The notes below the pieces were generated by a model. That model saw nothing but the letters and a program-made list of their open reading frames with translations. It was not told where the DNA came from and ran no database searches. Below are positions 24,165 to 33,517 of a stretch of 64,000 nt of DNA, in pieces. The position numbers and the translations under genes are program-made. Source of the DNA: Actinospineispora acaciae DSM 45401 (GTDB lineage Bacteria; Actinomycetota; Actinomycetes; Mycobacteriales; Pseudonocardiaceae); assembly GCF_000620785.1 (NCBI RefSeq), contig NZ_JIAI01000006.1, forward strand, positions 186,001-250,000, in the 5' to 3' direction. How positions within the stretch are numbered: the first letter of the stretch is position 1; each line of letters opens with the position of its first letter.

Positions 24165-26548
24165 TCAGCGGCGACGGTACGGCGGCGGGTGGACTCGGTC
24201 TGGTGGTCGCGGACCGGGCCGGTGACGCTGTCCGGCGCCGGCGAGGGCGACCAGACGCTGTCCGGCCCGAGCACCCAGCACCGGGTGGTCGGGTCCAGCG
24301 CGGAGGACAGCAGGGCGTCGAGCTGGTCGGTCAGCGCCGGGTTGACCCGCAGCAGGACCTCCACCCGACGGTCCAGGTTGCGGTGCATGATGTCCGCGCT
24401 GCCGATCCAGTACTCGTCGGCGCCCTCGAAGTGGTAGATCCGCGAATGCTCCAGGAAGCGGCCCAGGATCGACCGGACGTGGATGTTCTCGCTCAGCCCC
24501 GGGCGGCCTGGGGTCAGCGCGCAGATGCCCCTGACCACGATCTCGACCGGCACCCCGGCCTGCGACGCCCGGTACAGCGCGTCGATCACCTGCTCGTCGA
24601 CTATCGAGTTCATCTTGAACCGGATGCCGGCGCGCCGGCCCGCCCGATGATGCGCGATCTCGTCCTCGATGCGCTGCACCAGCCCCCGGCGCACCCCGTA
24701 CGGGGCGACCAGCAGGGTGCGGTAGCGGCTCTGCCGGGCGTAGCCGGTCAGCGAGTTGAACAGGTCGGCCACGTCAGCGCCCACCACCGGGTCGGAGGTG
24801 AGCACGCCGAGGTCCTCGTAGAGCCGGGCGGTCTTAGGGTTGTAGTTGCCGGTGCCGACGTGGCAGTAGCGCCGGATCCGCGAGCCCTCCTGGCGCACCA
24901 CCAACGACGTCTTGCAGTGCGTCTTGAGCCCGATCAGCCCGTACACCACGTGCACGCCCGCCTTCTCCAGCTCGCGCGCCCAGCGGATGTTGGCCTTCTC
25001 GTCGAACCGGGCCTTCAGCTCGACCAGCGCGACCACCTGCTTGCCCGCCTCGGCGGCGCTGACCAGCGCGTCCACGATCGGCGAGTCGCCGGAGGTGCGG
25101 TAGAGGGTCTGCTTGATGGCCAGCACCTGCGGGTCGGCGGCGGCCTGCTCGATGAACCGCTGCACGCTGGTGGAGAACGAGTCGTACGGGTGGTGCACCA
25201 GCACGTCGCCCTGGCGCAGGGTGGCGAACACGCTGCGCGGCGTCTCGCCCTCGGCGAACGCCGGGTGGGTGTCCGGCACGAACGGCGGGTCCTTCAGCTC
25301 CGGGCGGTCCACGCCGTAGACCCGCCAGAGCATGGTCAGGTCCAGCATGCCGGGGACCACCATGACGTCGTGCGGGTCCACGTCCAGCTCGCGCAGCAGC
25401 AGCTCCAGCACGTGCTCGCTCATCGAGTCGGTGATCTCCAGGCGCACCGGCGGTCCGAACCGGCGGCGGGCAAGCTCGCGCTCCAGGGCCTGCAGCAGGT
25501 CCTCGTCGCGGTCCTCCTCGACGTCCAGGTCGGCGTTGCGGGTGACCCGGAAGGCGTGGTGCTCGGTGACCTCCATGCCGGTGAACAGCTCGCCCAGGTG
25601 CGCGGCGATCAGGTCCTCCACCGGCAGGAACACCACCTCGGCGCCGGGCGGGCCGTCCCGGTCGGACTCCACGGGCACCAGCCGGGGCACATTGTTCGGC
25701 ACCTTGACCCTGGCGAACCGCTCGGTGTGCGAGTGCGGGTCGCGGACGGTCACCGCCAGGTTCAGCGACAGGCCGGAGATGTACGGGAACGGGTGCGCCG
25801 GGTCCACCGCGAGCGGGGTGAGCACCGGGAACACCTGCTCGAAGAAGTACTCCGAGAGCTTGTCGCGCTGGCCCTGGGTGAGGTCGTCCCAGTGCAGGAT
25901 GCGCAGGCCGCGCTCGGCCAGCTCGGGCTGCACGGAGTCCTGGAAGACCCGGGCGTGCCGCTCGGCCAGCGCCTGGCTGCGCTCGGAGATGCGGGCCAGC
26001 TGCTCGCGCGGGGTCAGGCCGTCGGCGGAGCGCACGGTCAGGCCCGTCTCGTCGCGGCGCTTGAGCCCGGCCACCCTGACCATGAAGAACTCGTCCAGGT
26101 TGGACGCGAAGATGGCCAGGAACTTGGCCCGCTCCAGCAGCGGCTGGCTGGTGTCCTCGGCGAGCGCGAGCACCCGGGCGTTGAAGTCCAGCCAGGACAG
26201 CTCCCGGTTGAGGTAGCGGTCGTCGGGCAGGTCGGTGGGCGCCTCGGCGGGGGTGGGGGCGGGCGGCGCGGCCGGCGCTGACTGCGGCGGCACGGCGGGG
26301 CGGGGGGCCGGCCGGCGCGCCGAGAGCCGGGCCGGGGCGGACGGGAGGTCGGTCACCGGGTCCATCGGTTCGACCTGGGTGACCTCTTCCGGGGTGGTTT
26401 CCCGGGTGGCTTGCTGGGTCGTGACGGACGATCGTCGGGCGGTTGCGCCGCGCCCGGAGCCGCGAGGTCCGGGAGCCGACCGGGGCTTCGGCGCGGTGCG
26501 GCGGTTGGTGCGATTTCCCTGCCGGCCGTTCTGTCCCTCGGAAGCCAC
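24161..26548 (-). CDS. ppk: Polyphosphate kinase 1
   Basis: The 795-residue enzyme makes polyphosphate from ATP. The core starts at about residue 110 with LNRELSWLDFNARVL. Phosphoryl-transfer histidines are in YCHVGTGNYNPKTARLY and the ICALTPGRPGLSENI region, and the family end WIGSADIMHRNLDRR is present. The first 105 residues are a low-complexity Arg/Pro/Ala extension, longer than usual. The GTG start is at 26546-26548. It is upstream of and coupled to mutT1. Confidence 0.95.
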   Translation of the reverse strand: MASEGQNGRQGNRTNRRTAPKPRSAPGPRGSGRGATARRSSVTTQQATRETTPEEVTQVEPMDPVTDLPSAPARLSARRPAPRPAVPPQSAPAAPPAPTPAEAPTDLPDDRYLNRELSWLDFNARVLALAEDTSQPLLERAKFLAIFASNLDEFFMVRVAGLKRRDETGLTVRSADGLTPREQLARISERSQALAERHARVFQDSVQPELAERGLRILHWDDLTQGQRDKLSEYFFEQVFPVLTPLAVDPAHPFPYISGLSLNLAVTVRDPHSHTERFARVKVPNNVPRLVPVESDRDGPPGAEVVFLPVEDLIAAHLGELFTGMEVTEHHAFRVTRNADLDVEEDRDEDLLQALERELARRRFGPPVRLEITDSMSEHVLELLLRELDVDPHDVMVVPGMLDLTMLWRVYGVDRPELKDPPFVPDTHPAFAEGETPRSVFATLRQGDVLVHHPYDSFSTSVQRFIEQAAADPQVLAIKQTLYRTSGDSPIVDALVSAAEAGKQVVALVELKARFDEKANIRWARELEKAGVHVVYGLIGLKTHCKTSLVVRQEGSRIRRYCHVGTGNYNPKTARLYEDLGVLTSDPVVGADVADLFNSLTGYARQSRYRTLLVAPYGVRRGLVQRIEDEIAHHRAGRRAGIRFKMNSIVDEQVIDALYRASQAGVPVEIVVRGICALTPGRPGLSENIHVRSILGRFLEHSRIYHFEGADEYWIGSADIMHRNLDRRVEVLLRVNPALTDQLDALLSSALDPTTRCWVLGPDSVWSPSPAPDSVTGPVRDHQTESTRRRTVAAE

Positions 26549-26664
26549 CCAGACATTCTCACCCGAGAACGGCCGTAGATGGTCCCCCGTGCGGGCGGGG
26601 AATAGGTGAACAGGAGGTCACGATCGCCTGACGGGTCACCCGATCGGCGCGGTTACGGTGTCAC

Positions 26665-27384
26665 TCAGTGAGCATCCGCTGCGCCGTCCGACGGGTATTC
26701 CAGCCGGACGGACGCGGCGGCGGCCGGAAAAGTCGGGCTCAGGGCGGCCGCTGTCGCCGGGCCGAGCCCCAGCTCGACGGCCTGTCGGAGATCGTCCGGG
26801 GTGTCCACGTCGCGGCGCAGGCCCGGCCACTCGCCGGCCAGCCGCAGCGCGCCGGAGCGTTCGTGCGCCCGCGCCGAGCCGGGGCCGAACCGGGGGTCGA
26901 GCGGGCGGTTCGGCGCGCAGAGCAGCAGCGTGGTGCCGTCGCCCGGCGCGTCGGCGACGAACGCCCGGTGCGCGACGCCTGTCTCGAAAGCGAGCTGGGC
27001 GGCGGCCAGCGCGGCGGCCAGCTCGGCCGGGCGCAGCGCCGGCAGGTCCGCCTGCAGCGCCCCGATGGGACGCGCGGGCCGGCGCGCGCGCAGCACCTCG
27101 GCGCCGTAGGCCAGCGCGGCGTTGAGGCCGCGCTCCGGGCGGTCGGGCAGCACCGGGACGCCGTCGGCGGTGAGCACGGCGGTGACCTCCGGGTCCGAGG
27201 TGACCGCCAGCACCTGGTGCACGCCGCCGGCCGCGCGGGCCGCCGCCACCGTGTCCCTGATCAGCGCCATCGCCAGCCGGGCGTGCGCGGCCAGGTCGGC
27301 CAACCCGTCGTCGGCGGCGCCGCGCAGGCGCGTCTTGGCCTGGGACAGCGACTTGACGGGCACCAGGAGATCCACCTCGGGCAC
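26665..27384 (-). CDS. cofC: 2-phospho-L-lactate/phosphoenolpyruvate guanylyltransferase (F420 synthesis)
   Basis: The protein is about 239 residues. It opens with VDLLVPVKSLSQAKTRL and has LQADLPALRP as the nucleotidyltransferase metal region, both typical of CofC/FbiD. It activates phosphoenolpyruvate or phospholactate with GTP for coenzyme F420. In mycobacteria fbiD is next to ppk, and the same order is seen here. The GTG at 27384 has no clear ribosome site, but TAACCA lies 7 bases upstream, so a leaderless start is likely. A longer frame to 27438 cannot be excluded. Confidence 0.88.
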   Translation of the reverse strand: MPEVDLLVPVKSLSQAKTRLRGAADDGLADLAAHARLAMALIRDTVAAARAAGGVHQVLAVTSDPEVTAVLTADGVPVLPDRPERGLNAALAYGAEVLRARRPARPIGALQADLPALRPAELAAALAAAQLAFETGVAHRAFVADAPGDGTTLLLCAPNRPLDPRFGPGSARAHERSGALRLAGEWPGLRRDVDTPDDLRQAVELGLGPATAAALSPTFPAAAASVRLEYPSDGAADAH

Positions 27385-27517
27385 CCATCCATGGTTACAC
27401 CCGCCGGCGCGGGTACTCCGCCGAGGAGATCCGTGCACGGGGTCGCTGGACCGCCGGCGGGCGGGCGGTAGAGACTCACGACCGGGGTTCGACGAGGCGA
27501 TCGAGGAGGACGGCAGG

Positions 27518-28267
27518 GTGAGTCGGGAGAAGGGCGGCTTCTGGGTCGGGTTGACGGCGGTGGTGTTCTACCCGCTGACGTGGCTGCTCGGTCGCTGGCG
27601 GGTGGAGGGGCTGGACCGGATTCCGCGATCGGGGCCGGCGCTGATCGTGGCCAACCACATCTCGTACCTCGACCCGGTGTACACGGCGGTGTTCGTGCAC
27701 CGGGGCCGGCGGGTGCCCCGGTTCCTGGCCAAGCACAGCCTGTGGAAGATCCCGGTCTTCGGCAAGATCATGGCCGGCAGCGGGCAGATACCCGTGTACC
27801 GCGAGTCGATGGAGGCCCAGCACAGCCTCAGCGCGGCCACCCAGGCCCTGGTCGACGGCAAGGCCGTGATCATCTACCCGGAGGGCACGATCACCCGCGA
27901 CCCGGCCGGCTGGCCGATGCACTCGCGGACCGGGGTGGCCCGGCTGGCGCTGTCCAGCGAGGTGCCGGTGATCCCGATGGTGCACTGGGGCACGCTGGAC
28001 GTGTACGACCACTACAACAAAAAGCTCCGCCCGCTGCCGCGCAAGGAGATCGTGGTGCGCTGCGGCGAGCCGATCGACATGTCCGCCTACCGGGACCGGC
28101 CGGTGGATGCGGCGCTGCTGCGCGAGGTGACCGACCACCTCATGGGCGTGGTCCGCGACCTGCTGGCCGAGGTGCGCGGCGAGCCGGCCCCGGAGGGCTT
28201 CTACCGCAGGGCGGGCCGGCGGTCGGGCTCGTCCGAGGGCGGCAACCAGGGCGAAGCCGCCTCGTGA
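27518..28267 (+). CDS. plsC: 1-acyl-sn-glycerol-3-phosphate acyltransferase
   Basis: The 249-residue membrane-associated protein has the acyltransferase motifs NHISYLD (H-x4-D) near residue 47, YPEGTIT near 125, and VIPMVHWG. It adds an acyl chain to lysophosphatidate in phospholipid synthesis. GAGGA lies before the GTG start. It overlaps gpsA by 4 bases (GTGA), linking two steps of glycerophospholipid synthesis. Confidence 0.9.
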   Translation: MSREKGGFWVGLTAVVFYPLTWLLGRWRVEGLDRIPRSGPALIVANHISYLDPVYTAVFVHRGRRVPRFLAKHSLWKIPVFGKIMAGSGQIPVYRESMEAQHSLSAATQALVDGKAVIIYPEGTITRDPAGWPMHSRTGVARLALSSEVPVIPMVHWGTLDVYDHYNKKLRPLPRKEIVVRCGEPIDMSAYRDRPVDAALLREVTDHLMGVVRDLLAEVRGEPAPEGFYRRAGRRSGSSEGGNQGEAAS

Positions 28268-29289
28268 GCGAGCCCGTCCCCTCCTCCCCGGTGCGCCGGG
28301 TCGCGGTGCTCGGCGCCGGCTCCTGGGGCACCACGTTCGCCAAGGTGCTGGTGGACGCCGGCCGCCAGGTGACGCTGTGGGCCCGCCGTCCCGAGATCGC
28401 CGAGGAGATCAACCGCCGCCACGCCAACCCCGAGTACCTGCCCGGCGTGCGGCTGCCGGACTCGCTGGTCGCCACGGTGGACCCGGCCGAGGCGATGCGC
28501 GGGGCGGACGCGGTGGCGCTCGCGGTGCCCGCGCAGACCCTGCGGGCCAACCTGGAGCGCTGGCGGGCCGCGCTGCCGCCGGACGTGACGCTGGTCAGCC
28601 TGGCCAAGGGCGTCGAGCTGGGCAGCCTCAAGCGGATGAGCGAGGTGGTCACCGAGGTGGCCGGGGTGCCGATCGAGCGGGTCGCCGTGCTGTCCGGGCC
28701 GAACCTGGCCAGGGAGATCGCCGAGGAGCAGCCCACCGCCACCGTGGTCGCATGCACCGACCACGACCGGGCGGTGGGGATGCAGATGGCCTGCGGCACC
28801 GGGTACTTCCGGGTCTACACCAACACCGACCTGCTCGGCGCCGAGCTGGGCGGCGCCGGCAAGAACGTCATCGCGCTGGCCTGCGGGATCGCCGCCGGAA
28901 TGGGCCTGGGCGACAACACCAGGGCGTCGCTGATCACCCGCGGCCTGGCCGAGATGTCCCGGCTGGGGGTGCGCCTGGGCGCCGACCCGCTGACGTTCGC
29001 CGGCCTCGCCGGGCTGGGCGACCTGGTGGCCACCTGCTCGTCGCGGCTGTCGCGCAACCGCACGTTCGGCGAGCACCTGGGCCGGGGGGAGAGCCTGGCC
29101 GAGGCGGAGGCGGCCAACCACGGCCAGGTCGCCGAGGGCGTCAAGTCCTGCCTGGCCATCTGCGAGCTCGCGGCCCGCCACGGCGTGGACGTGCCGATCG
29201 CGGACGGCGTGCGCCAGGTCTGCCACGAGGGCTTCTCGGCGGCCGCCATGGCCAAGGCGCTGGTCAGTCGTACCCCGAAGCCCGAGTGA
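28264..29289 (+). CDS. gpsA: NAD(P)-dependent glycerol-3-phosphate dehydrogenase
   Basis: The 341-residue enzyme reduces dihydroxyacetone phosphate to glycerol 3-phosphate. VAVLGAGSWGTTFAKVL near residue 14 binds the cofactor. AGKNVIALACGIAAGMGLGDN holds the catalytic Lys, and GLGDLVATCSSRLSRNRTFG is the substrate site. It is translationally coupled to plsC. Its last 26 bases overlap the convergent exporter gene. Confidence 0.96.
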   Translation: MSEPVPSSPVRRVAVLGAGSWGTTFAKVLVDAGRQVTLWARRPEIAEEINRRHANPEYLPGVRLPDSLVATVDPAEAMRGADAVALAVPAQTLRANLERWRAALPPDVTLVSLAKGVELGSLKRMSEVVTEVAGVPIERVAVLSGPNLAREIAEEQPTATVVACTDHDRAVGMQMACGTGYFRVYTNTDLLGAELGGAGKNVIALACGIAAGMGLGDNTRASLITRGLAEMSRLGVRLGADPLTFAGLAGLGDLVATCSSRLSRNRTFGEHLGRGESLAEAEAANHGQVAEGVKSCLAICELAARHGVDVPIADGVRQVCHEGFSAAAMAKALVSRTPKPE

Positions 29290-30154
29290 CCGTCCTCGGC
29301 GCGCGCACGACCGTGCCGAGCGCGACGCCGCCGAGGATCAGCGCGGCCGCGATCAGCAGCGTCGCGTCGGGCGATTCGCCGAGCAGCAGCCACGCGCAGC
29401 CGAGGCCGAACACCGGGACGAGCAGCAGGCCGATCGACGTCGTCGACGAGGGCACCGCCCGGTTGACGGTGGTGATGGCCCAGTACGCGACGGCGATGCC
29501 GAGCACCCCTCCGTAGAGCAGCAGCGCCGAGGTCCGCGACGGAACGGCGGGCGGCGCGCCTTCGAAGAGGTACGCGATCGGGCAGAGCAGGACCGTGGCG
29601 ACCAGCGCCTGCCAGAACGTCAGCTCGAACGGCGGCGTCACCCAGGTGTGGGCGCGGATGTAGAGGATGCTCATCGCCCAGAACAGCGCGGCGGCCAGCA
29701 CCATCGCGTTGCCGTAGAGCGCGAGCGGGTCGTGCCACCCGAAGTGCTGGGGGTCGAACAGCAGGACAAGGCCGGTGAGGCCGACCAGCGCGCCCGCGAC
29801 CCTCGGCCAACCGCCCCGTTCGCCGAGCAGCAGGTACGCGGCGGGCAGCACCCACAGCGGCGTGGTGTACGCCAGGACGATCGAACGGCCCGCCGTGACG
29901 AACTGCAGGCCGATCCCGACCAGCGCGGAGAAGATCGTCATGTGCAGTACGCCGACCGAGAGGATCACCGGCACGTCGGCGCGCTTGGGCATCACCAGCC
30001 TGCGGCGCAGGACACACAGTACGAACAGCGCGACGGTCCCCACGATGGAGCGCAGGGCGACCGCCCACAGCGGCGGCAGGTCACGGAGCAGCAGTTTGTT
30101 GACGGGCCAGTTGAGCCCCCAGCACAGCGCCACCAGCACCAGCAGCGCCAACAC
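29264..30154 (-). CDS. EamA/DMT-family transporter
   Basis: The protein is about 296 residues with ten hydrophobic segments in two homologous halves. ALCWGLNWPVNK opens the first EamA domain, and a second begins near LYGNAMVLAAALFWAMS. Members export amino acids or metabolites; no substrate is evident. I use the GTG at 30154, which keeps the first helix; the ribosome site is weak. It lies 11 bases after the flavin split-barrel gene and probably shares its transcript. It overlaps the gpsA end by 26 bases. Confidence 0.8.
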   Translation of the reverse strand: MLALLVLVALCWGLNWPVNKLLLRDLPPLWAVALRSIVGTVALFVLCVLRRRLVMPKRADVPVILSVGVLHMTIFSALVGIGLQFVTAGRSIVLAYTTPLWVLPAAYLLLGERGGWPRVAGALVGLTGLVLLFDPQHFGWHDPLALYGNAMVLAAALFWAMSILYIRAHTWVTPPFELTFWQALVATVLLCPIAYLFEGAPPAVPSRTSALLLYGGVLGIAVAYWAITTVNRAVPSSTTSIGLLLVPVFGLGCAWLLLGESPDATLLIAAALILGGVALGTVVRAPRTVTRASGYD

Positions 30155-30165
30155 CCGAGGCGGCT

Positions 30166-30828
30166 TCAGCTCACGGCCCTTCGGCGCAGCACGTGCGGGG
30201 GTACAGCGGTGTCGGGCGGGAGCAGCGGGCACGGCTCGGGCGCGCCGAAGCTGGTGCGCAGTGGCACCACGCCGGCCCAGGACGTCCCGGCCTCGACGTC
30301 CGGTTCCTCGTCGATCGGCGGGCCGCTGCGGATCTTCACGCTGGCCTCGGCCAGGTCGAGCGCGAGCACACCGGTGGCCGCCAGCTCCTTCTTGGTCGGT
30401 TGGCGGGCGTGCAGCCAGGAGCCGGGCGTGGTGTGCTCCACCACGGCGCGCAGGCCGGCCAGCTTCTCGTCGGTGTCGGTGACCGCGCGGGCGGTGCCGT
30501 GCACCACCGCCGAGCGGTAGTTCGCGGAGTGGCTGAACACCGAGCGCGCGTACACCAGCGCGTCCAGCAGCGTGACCGTCACGCAGACCGGGGTGCCGTG
30601 GCCGGCGCGCAGGCTGCTCGCGCCGCTGGACCCGTGCAGGTAGAGCGTGTCGTCGAGGCGTCCGAAGCAGGTCGGCAGCACCACCGGCGCGCCGTCCAGC
30701 ACCACGCCGAGGTGGCAGATCAGCGCCTCGTCCAGGACGGCGTACAGCTCGGCGCGCTCGGAGCGGCCGCGTTCGGAGTGGCGGCGCGGGGTGCTGCGGG
30801 TGGTGGGAGACAGCGGTTGGATGCTCAC
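30166..30828 (-). CDS. Pyridoxamine-5'-phosphate-oxidase-like flavin split-barrel protein
   Basis: The 220-residue protein has the FMN-binding split barrel: AVLDEALICHLGVVLDGAPVVLPT, then LYLHGSSGASSLRAG, and NYRSAVVHGTARAV. These proteins resemble pyridoxamine phosphate oxidases, but many bind heme, FMN or F420, and the substrate here is open. It is divergent from a MocR regulator, a common arrangement for target genes of that family. The GTG start at 30828 is preferred over the upstream GTG frame because that would cover the operator-like repeat. Confidence 0.78.
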   Translation of the reverse strand: MSIQPLSPTTRSTPRRHSERGRSERAELYAVLDEALICHLGVVLDGAPVVLPTCFGRLDDTLYLHGSSGASSLRAGHGTPVCVTVTLLDALVYARSVFSHSANYRSAVVHGTARAVTDTDEKLAGLRAVVEHTTPGSWLHARQPTKKELAATGVLALDLAEASVKIRSGPPIDEEPDVEAGTSWAGVVPLRTSFGAPEPCPLLPPDTAVPPHVLRRRAVS

Positions 30829-30852
30829 GGGTTCGATGGTCGGCCCGGCCAG

Positions 30853-30871
30853 TGGCACCCTGACAGTGCCA
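30853..30871. promoter_or_regulatory. Inverted repeat TGGCAC-N7-GTGCCA (candidate MocR operator)
   Basis: Perfect 6-base arms (30853-30858 and 30866-30871) are 13 bases apart start to start. They lie in the 79-base gap between the flavin gene and the MocR gene. The position fits control of both by the MocR protein. Confidence 0.5.
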
Positions 30872-30907
30872 TTTCGGCACAATCAACGCAGTCCACTTCC
30901 CGGGGGT

Positions 30908-32323
30908 GTGCATACCGTGCTCGCCGACGACCTGCCGATCGTGCTCGACCGTTGCCGGCCCGAACCGCTGGCGGTGCAGGTCGCCGACGCGCTGCGGGCG
31001 GCGGCGAGCGGCGGGCTGCTCCGGGTCGGGGACCGGCTGGCCTCCACCCGGGCGCTGGCCAGCCGGCTCGGGGTCAGCCGGACGGTGACCGCCGCGGCCT
31101 ATGACCAGCTGCTGGCCGAGGGCTGGCTGGTGGGCAGGCGTGGCTCGGGCACGTTCGTCACGGCGGCCCCGCCCTCGGCGCGGCACCGGCCCGCCACCGC
31201 CGCCGCGCACGCGCCCACGTCCGGCCGACCGGTCGCGGCCGCCGGCGCCATCGACCTCACCAGCGGGCGGCCCTGCCTGGACGCGCTGGACCGGGCGGCG
31301 TGGCGGCGGGCCTGGCGGGTCGCGTCCGACCGCGTCCCGGCCGGCGAGCCCGACTACGCGGGCGCGCTGGAGTTCCGGCAGGCGGTGGTGGACCACCTGC
31401 TGCGCCACCGAGGCCTGCCCGCCGGCGCCGACCAGGTGCTGGCCACCGCCGGGACCACCGACGCGCTGGACGAGCTGGCCGCGCTGTTGCCGGCGGGCGC
31501 GAGCGTCGGCTTCGAGGAGCCCGGGTACCGCCGCGCCGCCGAGACGCTGGTCGCCAGGGGCATCCGGCTGGTGCCGGTCCCGGTGGACGGCGACGGGCTG
31601 CGGGTGGACCGGCTGCCGTCCGGGCTGGCCGCCGTGTACTGCACGCCGGCGCACCAGTTCCCGCTGGGGCCCCGGCTCTCGGCGGCGCGGCGGGTCGCGC
31701 TGGTGGAGCGGGCGCGCGCGGAGGGCTTCCTGGTGCTGGAGGACGACTACGACGGCGAGCTGCGCTACGACGTGGCGCCGCTGCCGCTGCTGGCCGCGCT
31801 CGGCCCGGACGTGGTCGCCTACCTGGGCACGTCGAGCAAGCTGCTCACCCCCACGCTCGGCGTCGGCTGGCTGGTCGCGCCGCCGGCGATGCACGCCGAG
31901 CTGCTCGCCGCCAGGGAGCGGGCCGGGATGCGCCCGTCGCCCGCCGGCCAGCTCGTGTTCGCCGCCCTGGCCGACTACGGCGACCTGGCCCGCCACCTGC
32001 GCCGGCTGCGCGCCGAGCTCACCGAACGCCGGGCGCGGGTGGTCGCGGCGCTGTCCGGGACCGGCGCCGCGCTGCTCGGCGACGCCGCCGGCGCACACCT
32101 GCGGGTCACGCTCCCGTCGGCCGCCGCCGAGCGCGCACTGATGGCCGCCGCCGCCGAGGCCGGCGTCCTCCTCCAGGGCCTCCTGGACTGCCACCGCTGC
32201 CCTCCCTCGGCGTTCGGCGTCTCCCTCGGCTACGCCCGCCCACCGCGCCCCGCCCTGGACCGAGGCGTCGCCATCGTGGCCGACCTGGTCCGTCGTGCCT
32301 GGTCAGACCCCGTGAGTGGTTAG
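30908..32323 (+). CDS. MocR-type regulator (GntR helix-turn-helix fused to aminotransferase fold)
   Basis: The 471-residue protein has a GntR winged helix at residues 15-85 (LASTRALASRLGVSRTVTAAAYDQL). An aminotransferase-like domain of about 360 residues follows. Its PLP lysine is in YLGTSSKLLTPTLG, and LEDDYDGELRYD is present. MocR proteins sense PLP or a related amine and act on a neighbouring gene, here the divergent flavin protein. The last five codons and the stop lie inside palindrome A2. A GTG at 30917 is an alternative start. Confidence 0.88.
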   Translation: MHTVLADDLPIVLDRCRPEPLAVQVADALRAAASGGLLRVGDRLASTRALASRLGVSRTVTAAAYDQLLAEGWLVGRRGSGTFVTAAPPSARHRPATAAAHAPTSGRPVAAAGAIDLTSGRPCLDALDRAAWRRAWRVASDRVPAGEPDYAGALEFRQAVVDHLLRHRGLPAGADQVLATAGTTDALDELAALLPAGASVGFEEPGYRRAAETLVARGIRLVPVPVDGDGLRVDRLPSGLAAVYCTPAHQFPLGPRLSAARRVALVERARAEGFLVLEDDYDGELRYDVAPLPLLAALGPDVVAYLGTSSKLLTPTLGVGWLVAPPAMHAELLAARERAGMRPSPAGQLVFAALADYGDLARHLRRLRAELTERRARVVAALSGTGAALLGDAAGAHLRVTLPSAAAERALMAAAAEAGVLLQGLLDCHRCPPSAFGVSLGYARPPRPALDRGVAIVADLVRRAWSDPVSG

Positions 32324-32354
32324 CGTTGTCATAGCAACGCTAACCACTCACGGG
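32309..32354. repeat. Palindromic element A2
   Basis: The 46-base core is identical to element A1, including the TCATAG loop (32329-32334). Its left arm encodes the final codons of the MocR gene, so the element has set the present C-terminus. It precedes ddl. Confidence 0.85.
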
Positions 32355-32397
32355 TCGTGACGTCGGCGGATGCGAGGGGCGGCTACGCTCGCCGGCC

Positions 32398-33513
32398 ATG
32401 GAGCGACAGGGGCGGATCCGGATCGCGGTGGTGTTCGGCGGGCGCAGCAGCGAGCACGCCATCTCCTGCGTGTCGGCGAGCAGCGTGCTCGCCCACCTGG
32501 ACCGGGACCGGTTCGAGGTGGTGCCGGTGGGGATCACCACGGACGGCGGCTGGGTGCTCGGCCGCGACGACCCGAGGGCGCTGGAGATCCACGACAGGCG
32601 GCTGCCGGCGGTCGACCCGACGGGCACGGCGCTGGCGCTGCCCGCCGACCCGACCCGGGGCGGGCTGGTGCGGCTGGATCAGGGACGCGGCGGCGAGGTG
32701 CTCGGCGCGGTGGACGTGGTGTTCCCGGTGCTGCACGGCGCGTACGGCGAGGACGGCACCATCCAGGGGCTGCTGGAGCTGGCCGGCACGCCGTACGTCG
32801 GGCCCGGGGTGCTGTCCAGCGCGGCCGCCATGGACAAGGAGTTCACCAAGAAGCTGCTGGCCGCGGAGGGCCTGCCGGTCGGGGACCTGGTCGTGCTGCG
32901 GCCCGGGGTGGCCACCCTGAGCGAGGAGCAGCGCGAGCGGCTCGGGCTGCCGGTGTTCGTCAAGCCGGCGCGGGCCGGGTCGTCGGTGGGGATCACGAAG
33001 GTCACCGAGTGGGCGGACCTGCCGGCGGCCATCGACACCGCCCGGGCGCTGGACCCGAAGGTGCTGGTGGAGGCCGCCGTCGCCGGCCGCGAGGTGGAGT
33101 GCGGCGTGCTGGAGTTCCCGGACGGTTCGGTCCAGGCCAGCGTGCCGGCGGAGATCCGGCTGGTCGGCTCCGGCGATGAGGAGTCGATCCCACAGTTCTA
33201 CGACTTCGCCGCGAAGTACCTCGACGACGTGTGCGAGTTCGACATCCCGGCCAAGCTCTCCGACGCGACCACCCAACGGATCCAGGAGCTCGCGGTCGCC
33301 GCGTTCACCGCGCTGGACTGCCAGGGGCTGGCCAGGGTCGACTTCTTCGTCCGGGAGGACGGCGACGTCGTGCTCAACGAGATCAACACCATGCCCGGGT
33401 TCACCCCGATCTCGATGTACCCCAAGATGTGGGCGGTCACCGGCATCGACTACCCGACCCTGCTCACCACCCTGGTCGAGACCGCCCTGGCCAGGGGCAC
33501 CGGCCTCAGGTAA
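32398..33513 (+). CDS. ddl: D-alanine--D-alanine ligase
   Basis: The 371-residue ATP-grasp enzyme makes the D-Ala-D-Ala dipeptide of peptidoglycan. VVFGGRSSEHAISC near residue 10, FVKPARAGSSVGITKV near 185, and ARVDFFVREDGDVVLNEINTMPG near 315 are the family motifs. TACGCT lies 8 bases before the ATG, and there is no ribosome site, so a leaderless start is likely. The ddl-DUF3515-Lrp-thiL neighbourhood is the usual actinobacterial one, here split by cargo. Confidence 0.96.
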   Translation: MERQGRIRIAVVFGGRSSEHAISCVSASSVLAHLDRDRFEVVPVGITTDGGWVLGRDDPRALEIHDRRLPAVDPTGTALALPADPTRGGLVRLDQGRGGEVLGAVDVVFPVLHGAYGEDGTIQGLLELAGTPYVGPGVLSSAAAMDKEFTKKLLAAEGLPVGDLVVLRPGVATLSEEQRERLGLPVFVKPARAGSSVGITKVTEWADLPAAIDTARALDPKVLVEAAVAGREVECGVLEFPDGSVQASVPAEIRLVGSGDEESIPQFYDFAAKYLDDVCEFDIPAKLSDATTQRIQELAVAAFTALDCQGLARVDFFVREDGDVVLNEINTMPGFTPISMYPKMWAVTGIDYPTLLTTLVETALARGTGLR

Positions 33514-33517
33514 CTCG

